Positions 12,344 to 22,774 of a DNA stretch of 64,000 nt are shown here, piece by piece. The stretch covers positions 2,705,994-2,769,993 of the forward strand of contig NC_066553.1 in NCBI RefSeq assembly GCF_024679095.1. Reading direction: 5' to 3'. The translations under genes were made by a program, and so were the position numbers. The stretch comes from Eriocheir sinensis. Its lineage: Eukaryota; Arthropoda; Malacostraca; Decapoda; Varunidae. The notes under the pieces were generated by a model. It was not told the origin of the DNA. It did no database searches and saw only the letters and a list, made by a program, of their open reading frames with translations. The stretch's first letter is position 1. Every line of letters begins with the position of its first letter.

Positions 12344-12509
12344 TCCTGGAACACACTCCTCAAAATGGGTCACCACTACTGCAGCTGAGGCGAGGGACAA
12401 AATTAGGTCACCGCTGATACTATGACTACACGTTAACTGTTATGTTGATAGTGTTGTTTTTCTTATTGTTGTGGTTGTTGTTGTTGTTGTGTATCATTTT
12501 CCTCCGTCC

Positions 12510-12877
12510 TGTTTTCATCTTTTTTTTTTTTTTTTTTTTTATTCATATTCTTTTTTTTCTTAGTTGTTTTGTTTCTCATCATCTTACTGCTACTGTTTTT
12601 TTTTTTTTTTTTATTTTTTTTTATTTACAGCAGTAGTTGTAGTAGTAGTAGTAGTTGTAGTAGTAGTAGTTTTTATAATTGCTGTTCTCATTCATCTTCA
12701 TCATCATCTTTCTCCTTCCTGATTTGTTCTTCCTTTTTATTCCTCTTGTTATTGTTCTTCATCATCTTGCTAACCTTCCTCTTTCCTCTTTTTTCCTTCC
12801 TTTTTTTCTTCTTCCTCTATTTATTTGTAGTTGTAGTAGTAGTAGTAGTAGTGGTAGTAGTAGTGGTAGTAGTAGTG

Positions 12878-12932
<55 letters not shown>

Positions 12933-12975
12933 TAGTAGTGGTAGTAGTAGTTGTAGTAGTAGTAGTAGCGGAAAA
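12510..12975. repeat. Poly(T) runs and long (TAG)n array
   Basis: T runs near 12,520-12,630 are followed by TAG triplets at 12,640-12,670 and a 140-base (TAG)n tract at about 12,830-12,969 interrupted by periodic TGG and TTG triplets. Frames through it encode poly-Val or poly-Ser and are artefacts. Confidence 0.95.
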
Positions 12976-13033
12976 AAGTTACGGAAGAGAGATTCGTAAA
13001 GTTTCTTCATTATAACAAGCCGAGTACTCTTCC

Positions 13034-13114
13034 TCCTCCTCCTCCTCCTCGTCGTCATCATTATCATCATCATTTAGAGCTTCGGCGTAAAAGTTGTAGT
13101 AGAAAAAGACGGAG

Positions 13115-13170
<56 letters not shown>

Positions 13171-13600
13171 CACCGTGCCTCTCTTCCCTCCACTTGTTCC
13201 CTTATCTTCATCCCTCCTCCTCCTCCTCCTCCTCTATGCAGCAGACTTTGTTGGGCTTTCGCTTGATAAGGAAGAGGAGGAGGAGGATGAAGAGGAGGAG
13301 AAGGAGAAGGAGGAGGAAAGGAATAGATGATTAATAGCATAAATAGGATTAGAACACAGAGAGAGAGAGAGAGAAGGGCGTCAGCAAAATCGAGTCTTGT
13401 CAATATGAAAGATCTGACTCGGGTGCAAGAAGAGGAGGAGGAGGAGGGGGAGGAAGAGGAGGAGGAAGATGAAGAAATGAACGGAATAGAGTGGAGAGGA
13501 TGCAGCTGGAGATAAGGAAGAGGGGGAGGAGGAGGAGGAGGAGGAAGGGAGATGAGCCGGAACGAGAGGGATGCTGCAGAAGGAGGATATGCTGAGTGAG
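13034..13600. repeat. (TCC)n, (CT)n and purine triplet tracts
   Basis: (TCC)n at about 13,030-13,050, (CT)n at 13,118-13,168 and purine GGA tracts at 13,270-13,320 and 13,425-13,545. No coding signal. Confidence 0.9.
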
Positions 13601-13696
13601 GAGGAGGAGGAAGAAGAAGAGGAGGAGGAGGAAGAAGAGGAAGGAATGGAAGTGATATATTGGAAAAGAAATGTTTGAGGTGATATTTTTTTCCCT

Positions 13697-13772
<76 letters not shown>
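13600..13772 (-). repeat. Dispersed repeat B copy 1 with (CA)n(GCAC)n
   Basis: The segment 13,640-13,710 is almost perfectly the reverse complement of 15,050-15,120: GGAAGTGATATATTGGAAAA and GAGGTGATATTTTTTTCCCT are shared. It is followed by (CA)n and (GCAC)n at 13,698-13,772. Its partner begins exactly at the 5' splice site of EcKL exon 1. Confidence 0.85.
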
Positions 13773-13809
13773 CACAGACGAGAGACAAAACTTTACTACT
13801 TGTATCACT

Positions 13810-14365
13810 CTCTTGCTTCCTCCTCCTCCTCCTCTTCCTCCTCTTCCTTATCTTTCTTTCTCCTTTCTCTTTCTTCTTTCTTTATTCCTCCTTTCATTCT
13901 TGCTTCTTCTCTTTATTTACCTTTTCTCATTTTCCTCCTTTTCACTTTCTCCTCCTCCTCCTCCTTATTCTTATCTTTCCTTCTCCTTATTTCTCTTTCT
14001 TTCTTTCTTTCTTTCTTTCCGTTCCTGCTTCCTCTCTCTTCTTACTCACCTCTCCTACTTTCTCTTCTTTTCTTTTTACTTTCTCCTCATTTTTATCTTC
14101 CTTTCTCTTCCCTCTCCTTTCTAGTTCCCTTTCCTCTCCTCTCTTCGTTCCTTCCTGTTATTTTCATCTTCTCCGTCTCTTCCCTTTTCACTCTTCTTTC
14201 CTGTTCTTCTTTACCTCTTTTTCTGATTCCATTCTTCATCTCTTTTTTTTTCTTTATTTATTCCGTCGTCTCTTCCCTCTATTCCCTTCTGACTTTCTCC
14301 TTTCGTTTTTTGTTTGTTTTTTCATTTAATTTATCTTCCTTTATTTTCCTCCTCTTCCCCAGTTG

Positions 14366-14410
<45 letters not shown>
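13810..14410. repeat. Pyrimidine-rich sequence closed by (GA)n
   Basis: Pyrimidine-rich block ending with (GA)n at 14,369-14,407. Around 14,120-14,215 there is a single copy of the unit that forms the 14-copy array at 15,450-16,490, with the same flank TTTTCACTCTTCTTTCCTG. Confidence 0.85.
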
Positions 14411-14411
<1 letters not shown>

Positions 14412-14463
14412 CGAGGGATAGTTTATCTTACGTCAAGGGTGGTGTTGGCGACATTAGTTGACC

Positions 14464-14467
<4 letters not shown>

Positions 14468-14508
<41 letters not shown>

Positions 14509-14549
14509 TAGTAGTAATATCATACCTATAAAACTACTACTACTACTAC

Positions 14550-14600
<51 letters not shown>
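14468..14600. repeat. (TAG)n, (CTA)n and (AAT)n compound microsatellite
   Basis: (TAG)n at 14,468-14,517, then (CTA)n at 14,534-14,550 and (AAT)n at 14,550-14,600. The TAG and CTA runs are complementary and could fold back. Confidence 0.95.
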
Positions 14601-14761
14601 CAACAACACCCAACACTTCCACCACTAACATGACACAATCTCAACATCAATTTAATAACAAGACAATAAGAATAACAACAAATGACAATGAATATAATTA
14701 CACTAGAAATAACACCACTAATTACCACACAATAACAGCTCCCCTTCACCCTCTTCATCAT

Positions 14762-14872
14762 CTCCCTTCCTATAATCACACTCTGTCTGGGGGTTTGGGT
14801 AGCATGCATCTCCCTTCTCCTATATTGTTTACTTGCATCAATAAACAATCAATCATCAATCCTAATCGTCCC
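14762..14872 (+). mobile_element. Dispersed retroelement 3' tail, ending (AATC)n
   Basis: Shares TATAATCACA, GCATCAATAAAC and ATCAATCATCAAT with 55,104-55,210, and the AATAAAC-(AATC)n end with the minus strand near 33,240-33,285. A shared 3' end carrying AATAAA and a short (AATC)n tail suggests the terminus of a LINE or SINE, but no coding part is visible. It ends within 16 bases of the acceptor of EcKL exon 1. Confidence 0.55.
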
Positions 14873-14896
14873 ATCCTCGTTATTGCAGTGTCGGAG

Positions 14897-15307
14897 ATGG
14901 CGTCGGAGCCCACTAGCCCCTCCACCCCAACCACACCCTCCTCGCCCGCGGATGACGCCGAGGCAACCAAGGAGTGGCTTGAGACCATCTTGGAGGCCTA
15001 CCACCGCTCCCTGGTACCTGACGAGGAGCCCGATGTGGAGGTGTGTGTGTGTGTGTGTGTCAGGGAAAAAAATATCACCTCAGACATTTCTTTTCCAATA
15101 TATCACTTCCATTCCTTCTCCTCCTCCTCCTCTTCTTAATTCTTCTTCCTCCTCTTTCTTTTTGTGAGGCGACCACACAACTTCAGCATATTCAAGTTTT
15201 GGTCATATCAGTGCTGTTATTATTTTCTTCATCATTTCCTTGTCTATATAATGGAATGATACCCTTATATTTTGCATCATCCTGTAGGTTTCTCCAAATA
15301 GCTTGCT

Positions 15308-15363
<56 letters not shown>

Positions 15364-16854
15364 TACTGCAACACTCCCTACCACTCCAAAGCCCTGTCCC
15401 TTCTGTTGTTCATTTTGTAGGTTAGGTTAAGTTAGGTTAGGTTATCACTTATCATTTTCTAGTTTTCTTTTCCTCTCTTCGTTTCTTCATGTCATTTTAA
15501 TCTCCGTCTCTTCCCTTTTCACTTCTCATTTTCTAGTTCCTTTTCCTCTCTTCGTTTCTTCATGTCATTTTAATCTCCGTCTCTTCCCTTTTCACTTCTC
15601 ATTTTCTAGTTCCTTTTCCTATCTTCGTTTCTTCCTGTTATTTTAATCTCCTCCGTCCCTTCCCTTTTCACTATTCATTTTCTAGTTCCTTTTCCTGTCT
15701 TCGTTTCTCCCTGTTATTTTAATCTCCGTCTCTTCCCTTTTCTCTTCTCATTTTCTAGTTCCTTTTCCTCTCTTCGGTCCTTCCTGTCATTTTAATCTCC
15801 GTCTCTTCCCTTTTCACTTCTCATTTTCTAGTTCCTTTTCCTATCTTCGTTTCTTCCTGTTATTTTAATCTCCTCCGTCCCTTCCCTTTTCACTATTCAT
15901 TTTCTAGTTCCTTTTCCTCTCTTCGTTTCTCCCTGTTATTTTAATCTCCGTCTCTTCCCTTTTCTCTTCTCATTTTCTAGTTCCTTTTCCTCTCTTCGGT
16001 CCTTCCTGTTATTTTAATCTCCGTTTCTTCCCTTTTCACTTCTCATTTTCTAGTTCCTTTTCCTCTCTTCGTTCCTTCCTGTTATTTTCATCTCCGTCTC
16101 TTCCCTTTTCACTTCCCATTTCTAGTTCCTTTTCCTCTCTTCGTTTCTTCCTGTTATTTTAATCTCCTCCGTCTCTTCCCTTTTCACTTCTCATTTTCTA
16201 GTTTCTTTTCCTCTCTTCGTTTCTTCCTGTTATTTTAATCTCCTCCGTCTCTTCCCTTCTCATTTTCTAGTTCCTTTTCCTCTCTTCGTTTCTTCCTGTT
16301 ATTTTAATCTCCTCCGTCCCTTCCCTTTTCACTTCTCATTTTCTAGTTCCTTTTCCTGTCTTCGTTTCTTCCTGTTATTTTAATCTCCTCCGTCCCTTCC
16401 CTTTTCACTTCTCATTTTCTAGTTCCTTTTCCTGTCTTCGTTTCTTCCTGTTATTTTAATCTCCGTCTCTTCCCTTTTCACTCTTCTTTCCTGATACTAA
16501 AACTCGGTTGCCTATTTTTAGACGCTTCCGCTTCTAACACAAACTACTTCCAAAAGCCAAATAGGAGATTAAATTGGGTTTTCATGAGTTTTTTTTCACG
16601 TTCATGGTACAGAAGAAGGGTCAAACTACCACCACCCAGGGTTATTAATCTGCCCCTGGAAATGCCCACAGCTCCTATGAAAGCCTTGTCAAATATGTGA
16701 GCTTGTACGCCGAAGTCTTTAATTTCCTTACTGATTTTATTTTTTTCTTCATTTGTTTTCCTTTCTCTCTTTCACTCCTTTTTCTCTTTTTTTTGTCTTC
16801 TCTTCACCTCTATTGTATATTTTATTATTTTCGTTTCCTTTCTTTCATCGCAAA

Positions 16855-16905
<51 letters not shown>

Positions 16906-18251
16906 TGTTCAAGTGGTACAAGGGTCGTATTTTAAAACATTTCATCCCCCAAGTTCACATATTTGACATGGCTTTCGTAGGAGCTGTAGGCCTTTCCAGG
17001 GGTAGTTTTATGACCCTGGTGGTAGTTTGACCCTTCCTCTGTGCCATGAACCTTAAAAAACACTCATGAAAACCCGATTGATCCCCTCTTTGACCCTTCC
17101 TTCAACTAACCTCACTAAACTATTAACCAAACTATTGATTAAAAAAAGACCCTGAGATTCCTTCTTTAACTAACCTTACCAAACTATCCATCACTGTCCA
17201 GATCCCTTATGCAAGAGTTAACTATATAGCATCTTCATTCTTTCATCCCTCACAATGTAAACTCCGAAACAATCTTCCTTCGATGGTGTCTTAATATACA
17301 GCCCTAATTTCACCCTCCATCAGCTTGGGGAGTGGAGCGTCAAGCCTGCCACGGACGAGCGCGAGGGGTATCTGTCCGAGCAGCTGTCCTTAGGCGTCAC
17401 GTACACGGCGTCGGGGCGGCCCTTCCACGCGCACCTCCTGGCTAAGCTCCTGCCCACCGACCCCTTCAACCGAGCCTTCGTCATCGAGTCCCGCTTCGAC
17501 CTGCGTGAGATCAAGTTTTATGAGGAGGTGAGTTCGGAAGAGTGGCCATAGAGTCCCTTTTATTTATTTTACTTATTTATTTATATTTTTTACAGTAAAG
17601 GAAGCAGCTCAAGGGCACAAAAAAAAGCTATTATGAGAGAGAAAAAGCCCTCTGATCAATGCCCCTATGAAAAAAAAAGTTTAGAAGAGTGGCTAAATGC
17701 GAGGTCAATTTCTAGAGAGTTACATAAGAACATAAGAACGTAAGGAGTCTGCTAGAGGTCGGTTTCAAGTCGTAGGCAGGAGGAAATACAGACGAAGGAA
17801 GATTGTTTCAGAGTTTACCATTGTGAGGGATGAAAGAATGAAGATGCTATATAGTTAACTCTTGCATAAGCGATTTGGACAGTGATGGATAGTTTGGTAA
17901 GGTTAGTTCAAGAAGAAATCTCAGGGTCTTTTTTTTATCAATAGTTTGGTTAATAGTTTAGTGAGGTAGTTGAAGGAAGGGTCAGTGTTTTAGTTTTTTA
18001 TATAGTTTGGGAAGTTTAGTTAAAAAGGGATCGGGGTCTTAAGTTTTAATTTATTTCTTTATTTTCTTTTTATTGATAGTTTGGGAAGATTAGTTAAAGA
18101 GGGACCAGGGTCTTAAGTTTTAATTTATTTCTTTATTTTCTTTTAATTGATAGTTTGGGAAGATTAGTTTAAAAAAGGGATCAGGGTCTTAAGTTTTAAT
18201 TTATTTATATTTCTTTATTTTATTTTATTTATTTATTTATTTATTTTTATT

Positions 18252-18283
<32 letters not shown>

Positions 18284-21200
18284 TTTTTTTTTTTGTGTGT
18301 GTGCGTGTGTGTGTGTGTGTGATAGGTTAGCCAGTGGTCAAGATTTCTTTATATATCATGTCAGTCAGTTATATAGGAGTGATTCATATATGACAGTCAA
18401 ACCTTTCTACTGTTCATTCATTTATTTTTCTTGCATATCTCCTTTTTATTTTTACAACTACTAACTAACACAAAAACAAAACACACTCCCCATCACCACC
18501 ACCACTATAACCCAACTTTCCCCATTACTAACGACTCGGAAAATAAACATATTTTTCCTCAAAGGTATGAGGGAAGACACGGGGGAGACCTTGCCTTCCC
18601 TTCGTCTCTCCCGCAGACCTTCGTTCCAAAAATGCTAGTGACTATAGGTTAGCACTGTCCTTCCCTTCGATCTTCGTCGCTAAACCTTCGTGACTCTTGG
18701 TACGGGCCTCTGCCACATCCCACCGTCACTAACATAACCTCCACCCCCGCAGATCAAGCCGGCGGTGGAGGCGGTGGAGCGCAAATACCTGACGGAGGAG
18801 GACTTGGACGCCAGCTGGACCCCCGACCTCTACTACGCCAAGCACAAGGAAGCCACGGAGTCGATCCTGGTACGCTCGCCTGAAGGTCATCTACTCTGCT
18901 GAAGGGGCTGGATGCATGGGATTCTAGGATAGGTCGATATTATAAGACACCTGGCGTCTCACATTACCTATTTCTAAAGGTCAAAGAGAGGGTCAATTGG
19001 GTTTTAATGAGTGTTTCTTTAGGTTCACGACACAGAGGAAGGGTCAAACTAGCACCAGGGCCATAAAACTACTACTGGAAATGCCCTTAACTCATACGAA
19101 ACTCTTGTCAAATATGTGAACTTGGGCGATGAAATGTTTTAAAATACGACATAAGACATTTCATCGCCCAAGAACACTGATTTGACAAGGCTTTCGTAGG
19201 TGTTGTGGGCATTTCCAGGAATAGTTCTATGACCCTGGTGGTAGTGTGACCCTTCCTCTGTACCATGAACCTGTAGAAACACTCATTAGGGGCTGGATGC
19301 ATGGGATTCTACTTCATATTAAAAGACATTTCATCTCCCAAGAACACCCATTTGACAAGGCTTTCGTAGGTGTTGTGGGCATTTCCAGGAGTAGTTCTAT
19401 GACCCTGGTGGTAGTGTGATCCTTCCTCTGTACCGTGAACCTGTAGAAACCTGTAGAACCCGATTGACCCCCTCTTTGACCTTTTAAAAATGGATAATGT
19501 GAGAAGGGAAAGTGTCTTGCAGTGTATAGAAGGAGTGCTAGGGGAATTTTTGGTATCTTTTATTTTTTATTTTTTTACTTATTTATTTATTTATTTATTA
19601 TTTTTTTTTTTTTTCCCATTATAATCATCATCATCGCTATCATCAGCATCCTCTTTTTCTTCTTCTTCCTCTATTTTTTCTCTTTTTTCTTCATCATCAT
19701 ATTTGTCTTCATCATCATCATATTTTTTTTTTCATATCCTTATAATTATTCATTTTCTACTTCTTCTTCTTCTTTTTCTTCACCTTCTCCTTGAGCTGCC
19801 TCCTTTACTGTAAAAAAAGATATCCACACACAGCACGGCAAAAAACATATCTCTTGAAACAATACATTAATAAGGTTATATATATATGAAGATCGATGCG
19901 GACCTTTGTTTTTGTCAGTGATATTGAAGGGATTGGGGAAGGGCTGGAAACATACAAAGGATGACTATAAGGTATGTGACCATGTGCAGTTAATTGAATC
20001 AAGGGCTTCAGATCAAGGTAAGGGTTTCTCTGAGCATACCCCTCACCTTGGGTTGCATCCCCTAATCATCAAATGCCCCCATGGCTTCATTGGGCATAGT
20101 ATAGGGAGAGGTACTAGAGTGAGGTGAATAGTGCTGGTGAAAGAAGACAAAACCTATTACAATGGGAGGACAGACTTTTAGAATAATGTTATATAAAGGG
20201 AAGGAAAGAGAACAAGAAAAGACTGGAGGAGCCGTAATGGATTCTGCATTCAGTTTTCCTTCATTAATTAACATTCATAACATTCTAGAATCAGAGAGGA
20301 AAGAAAATATGGTAGTACTAAATTTTCCTTCATCTAATATCAGGTCTTCATTGTACTTACATTGCAATATTGAATCCCTGTTATACAATTAGGTTTTCTT
20401 TGCAGGAAATAGTGACAGGCTCCATTCTGTTGTGCAAGCAGATGTTTTTGTACACTGACATGAATACTTTCTTGATGTCTGATGAGGTGTTTTATGTAAT
20501 GTCATGCCAATACATGCCTTGCCATCCCTCCCCAGGTTCTGGATGACATGTGCCAGCATGGATACAAGGTGCCAGAGCTGACCGAGGGCATGTCGCCGGC
20601 ACAGACACGCTCTGCCCTTGTCATGCTGGCAAACTTCCACGCCGCCACGGTGGCCCTGCAGCTGAAGGAGGGCAAGACACTGACGGAGGAGTTCCCTTAC
20701 CTGCTCTCGATGGACCAGGCGGTGGAGTCCTTCAACTGCCTGGTGGAGCGAGGACTGCCGCTGCTCCTCAAGTTCCTGGAGTCCCGCAAAGACCAGGCGG
20801 AGGTGAGGGAGGGCCTGACCCGCTACTCCGGCCCACGCGCTGCCCAGGTGCTGAGGGAGGTGCTGGCCCCCTCGGACAAGCTCAACACCCTCGTCCACTG
20901 TGACTTCTGGTGCAACAACCTGCTCTTCAAGGAGGACGACAGCAACACACGCTGCTGCATCATCGACTGGCAGATGGTCATGTTCAGCCGGCCGGCCATT
21001 GACGTCGCCTTCCTCATCACCACCTCCCTGTGTCCCGACGAGAGGCGGAAGCACGGCCGGGACCTGCTGTCAACCTACTGGGACTCCTTTATGGCCAGGC
21101 TCTCCAAGTTCGGCATCGAGGACAAGGCAATCAAGTACACGAAGGAAGACCTCGAGGCGGACTACAAGTCGGCCCAGGCCATGGCGGCGCTGGTGGTGGT

Positions 21201-21291
21201 CGGCAGCGTTGACATTGCTCTCGGCACGCCAGCGAGGGAAGACCGAGCGCTGAACCTCCTCGCTGACCTCATGAAGGAGGGGGTGTTATGA
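14897..21291 (+). CDS. EcKL/CHK-type kinase (ecdysteroid-kinase-like), 4 exons
   Basis: Exons 14,897-15,040; 17,324-17,527; 18,753-18,869; 20,536-21,291, all joined in phase 0, give 406 residues, the usual length for this family. These kinase-fold proteins phosphorylate small molecules, classically ecdysteroids at C-22; the substrate here is unknown. Exon 2 reads WSVKPATDEREGY, then AKLLP with K89 as the likely ATP-binding lysine. Exon 3-4 gives ESILVLDDM. The catalytic loop is HCDFWCNNLLF (D278, N283) and the metal site IIDWQ (D299), followed by the family-typical SRPAIDVAFL. The loop has HCD where HGD is usual. The start ATG follows an acceptor at 14,888, so a 5' leader exon must lie upstream; I could not place it. 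The exon 1 donor is a (GT)n run; another in-phase donor (GTACCT at 15,014) is possible but would remove PDVE, which fits the family. Exons are G+C-rich, introns are not. Confidence 0.9.
15041..15165 (+). repeat. Dispersed repeat B copy 2, starting at the splice donor
   Basis: (GT)10 at 15,041-15,060 is followed by CAGGGAAAAAAATATCACCT and ATATATCACTTCCATTCCTT, the reverse complement of 13,640-13,710. The repeat boundary coincides with the 5' splice site of EcKL exon 1, so the donor GT is supplied by the repeat. Confidence 0.8.
15313..15362. repeat. (GT)n microsatellite
   Basis: Perfect GT dinucleotide run of about 25 repeats in EcKL intron 1. Confidence 0.95.
15418..15445. repeat. Interstitial GGTTA (TTAGG) telomere-type run
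   Basis: Five GGTTA words with one AAGTTA variant. TTAGG is the ancestral arthropod telomere repeat. Short runs of the same motif occur at about 28,557-28,570, 28,580-28,600, 33,735 and 33,800. Confidence 0.75.
15450..16490. repeat. Minisatellite, 14 copies of about 74 bp
   Basis: Fourteen copies of a pyrimidine-rich unit containing CATTTTCTAGTTCCTTTTCC, TCTTCGTTTCTTCCTG and TTATTTTAATCTCC. Variants (TCTCTTCG or TGTCTTCG; TCCTCCGTC or TCCGTC) recur in blocks, so multi-unit segments were duplicated. It lies in EcKL intron 1. Confidence 0.93.
16500..17090. mobile_element. Foldback element C, inverted pair
   Basis: The arm at about 16,500-16,712 (GTACAGAAGAAGGGTCAAAC, AAAGCCTTGTCAAATATGTG) is the reverse complement of 16,920-17,090 (ATATTTGACATGGCTTTCGT, GACCCTGGTGGTAGTTTGAC). 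The arms are separated by a 200-base spacer with (CT)n at 16,859-16,900. The same family occurs at 18,935-19,510 and 38,655-38,880. No protein is encoded; a non-autonomous DNA transposon with long inverted ends is the likely identity. Confidence 0.75.
17091..17282 (+). repeat. Inverted repeat D, left arm, upstream of EcKL exon 2
   Basis: This 192-base segment is the near-perfect reverse complement of 17,793-17,984. Shared words include TTAACTATATAGCATCTTC, TATCCATCACTGTCCA and GAAACAATCTTCCTTCG. It ends 41 bases before the exon. Confidence 0.92.
17585..17690 (+). repeat. Dispersed element E (GCAGCTCAAGGGCAC)
   Basis: TTTTACAGTAAAGGAAGCAGCTCAAGGGCAC here resembles 42,090-42,130 and the reverse strand at 19,785-19,818, 37,225-37,258 and 44,797-44,825. 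T-rich and A-rich flanks accompany all copies. Confidence 0.65.
17793..17984 (-). repeat. Inverted repeat D, right arm, downstream of EcKL exon 2
   Basis: Reverse-complement partner of 17,091-17,282, starting CGAAGGAAGATTGTTTCAGA and ending GAAGGAAGGGTCA. It begins 265 bases after exon 2. The following 17,985-18,200 holds three degenerate copies of a shorter A/T-rich unit (GATAGTTTGGGAAGATTAGT). Confidence 0.92.
18205..18322. repeat. (TTTA)n and (GT)n microsatellite
   Basis: (TTTA)n at about 18,220-18,285 followed by T and (GT)n at 18,295-18,322, in EcKL intron 2. Confidence 0.95.
18935..19510. mobile_element. Foldback element C, hairpin plus an extra arm
   Basis: The sense arm 18,935-19,135 faces its reverse complement 19,140-19,300 with almost no loop (GGGCGATGAAATGTTTTAAAA against GACATTTCATCGCCCAAG). 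A second antisense arm follows at 19,316-19,505. The terminal sequence CTAAAGGTCAAAGAG matches the ends of the copies at 16,500 and 38,880. It lies in EcKL intron 3. Confidence 0.8.
19560..19830 (-). repeat. T-rich tract ending in dispersed element E
   Basis: TTTA and TCATCA-rich tract at 19,560-19,760 followed by CTTGAGCTGCCTCCTTTACTG and GTAAAAAAA, the reverse of the element at 17,585. Together the two copies flank EcKL exon 3 in inverted orientation. Confidence 0.65.
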
Positions 21292-22695
21292 GGTGTGTGT
21301 GTGAGCGTGCATGTTTGTGTGTGTGTACATGTCACATTCCTGCTTGAGTGGATGATGTGTGTTTGCGTCTGTTTTGGGTTGCCAGCGATGATTCGAGCAA
21401 ACTACATAGGTATACTCTGCTTATTATAATCATCATCACCTCTGTTCCTCTCTGTGTCAGGTGTTGATGGTCGCTGTGCCTCATCTTTAGCCCCAGCCAT
21501 CTTTCTGTCCATCAGTCATCCAGAGAAGTGTTTCATTTCCTCAGCAGACAATTTTGATTCTGTTCAGTAATGCGCAGGGCACCGGGGTTGGTGTATAAGA
21601 TGCATATAAATATACAAGACTTCAGCTTCATGGTTCTGTTGATGATTTTCAGCCACTCAGCTTTTTTGTATATCTCTTGATTCATTTGCTTGTAACTTTT
21701 TGCTGTGAAAAGCTTGACTTATTTAAATGTCTTCTATGAATGCCCATGAGCAGGACGGGGGAGAGGTGCCACAGCCCTTGTCATGCTGTGCTGCGGGGAC
21801 ACTGTGTTCAGGCTCTGTGTGGCACTGTGGCACGGTAGAGGAAATCAAAGCTATGATGCTAAATGGCAGGGAAAAATATATGAGAGAGAGAGAGTGAGAT
21901 TGATTTATTGATTGATTGAAAGGGAGAGTGTGTGGACAAGAACAAGCAGAACTTTGATCCAAGCCGCCCACCCTGCGGAGGGAGCTTTGAGGCAGAAGTT
22001 CTAGACCAGACAGACAGACTATCATGCACAGCTTTTGAGAAGAAACACTTGATCTTTTCTTTGCTTGCTAGAGAAGTGAGGAAAGGAGAGACTTGCTTAT
22101 AGACACAACGTTCCTTCTGGCCGTGTTTTGCTTGCCCCTTCCCCATGTTTTGGAGCAGCACGTGACACTCATCATTGATTTAAGACGTTGGTTTGTCTTT
22201 GTTATGTAAAAGCTGACACACAACCAACAGGTAAGCGTTGCAATGGCTGGACCACAAGCAACGTGAGCCAAAGAGATCATTTCTTGCACTAATATGAATA
22301 ACTGTAGGCTGATGATCACAAGAAAAACCGAAAATTAATTTTTCATGAAGCATTGTTGGTTACTTGTAAATTTAATACTTCCCCAAATATCTATTTTTGT
22401 CTTTTGCCAGAGGAGGTGTTGGTCAGTCCTTGCTTGGTGTAACAAGTACTAGTGCACTCATTTTGCCGTCATCCCGTGCGTCACGGGGCTTGTAACAAGC
22501 GTCAGTACTGTATTGCTTTCAGTGTTCAAGGTCAGTGCATGACTTTATAACTGTTAGATGAAACTCATTGATTGTGATTATTTTCATTGACTGTCATCAT
22601 GATTTATGTTGTGTTGTCTCTTTACATAATACTTCTTGATGTCTAAATTTTAGAGGTCCCCAAACCAAACGGCAGTTATTATTTTCACATATATA
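21292..22695. other. EcKL 3' flank / probable 3' UTR
   Basis: No coding exon, no repeat family and no clear AATAAA recognised. The first part is probably the EcKL 3' UTR, with short GT runs at about 21,290-21,330. A GATT-repeat patch lies at 21,900-21,920. Confidence 0.4.
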
Positions 22696-22699
22696 TATG

Positions 22700-22700
<1 letters not shown>

Positions 22701-22747
<47 letters not shown>

Positions 22748-22760
22748 GCGTGTGTGTGTT
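22701..22760. repeat. (GT)n microsatellite
   Basis: GT run with GC interruptions, preceded by a short (AT) run at 22,690. Confidence 0.95.
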
Positions 22761-22774
22761 CACCTTGTAATAAG

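Noticed and set aside
20389..21054. 221-codon antisense frame over EcKL exon 4
   Set aside because: Shadow of the G+C-rich coding exon on the other strand.
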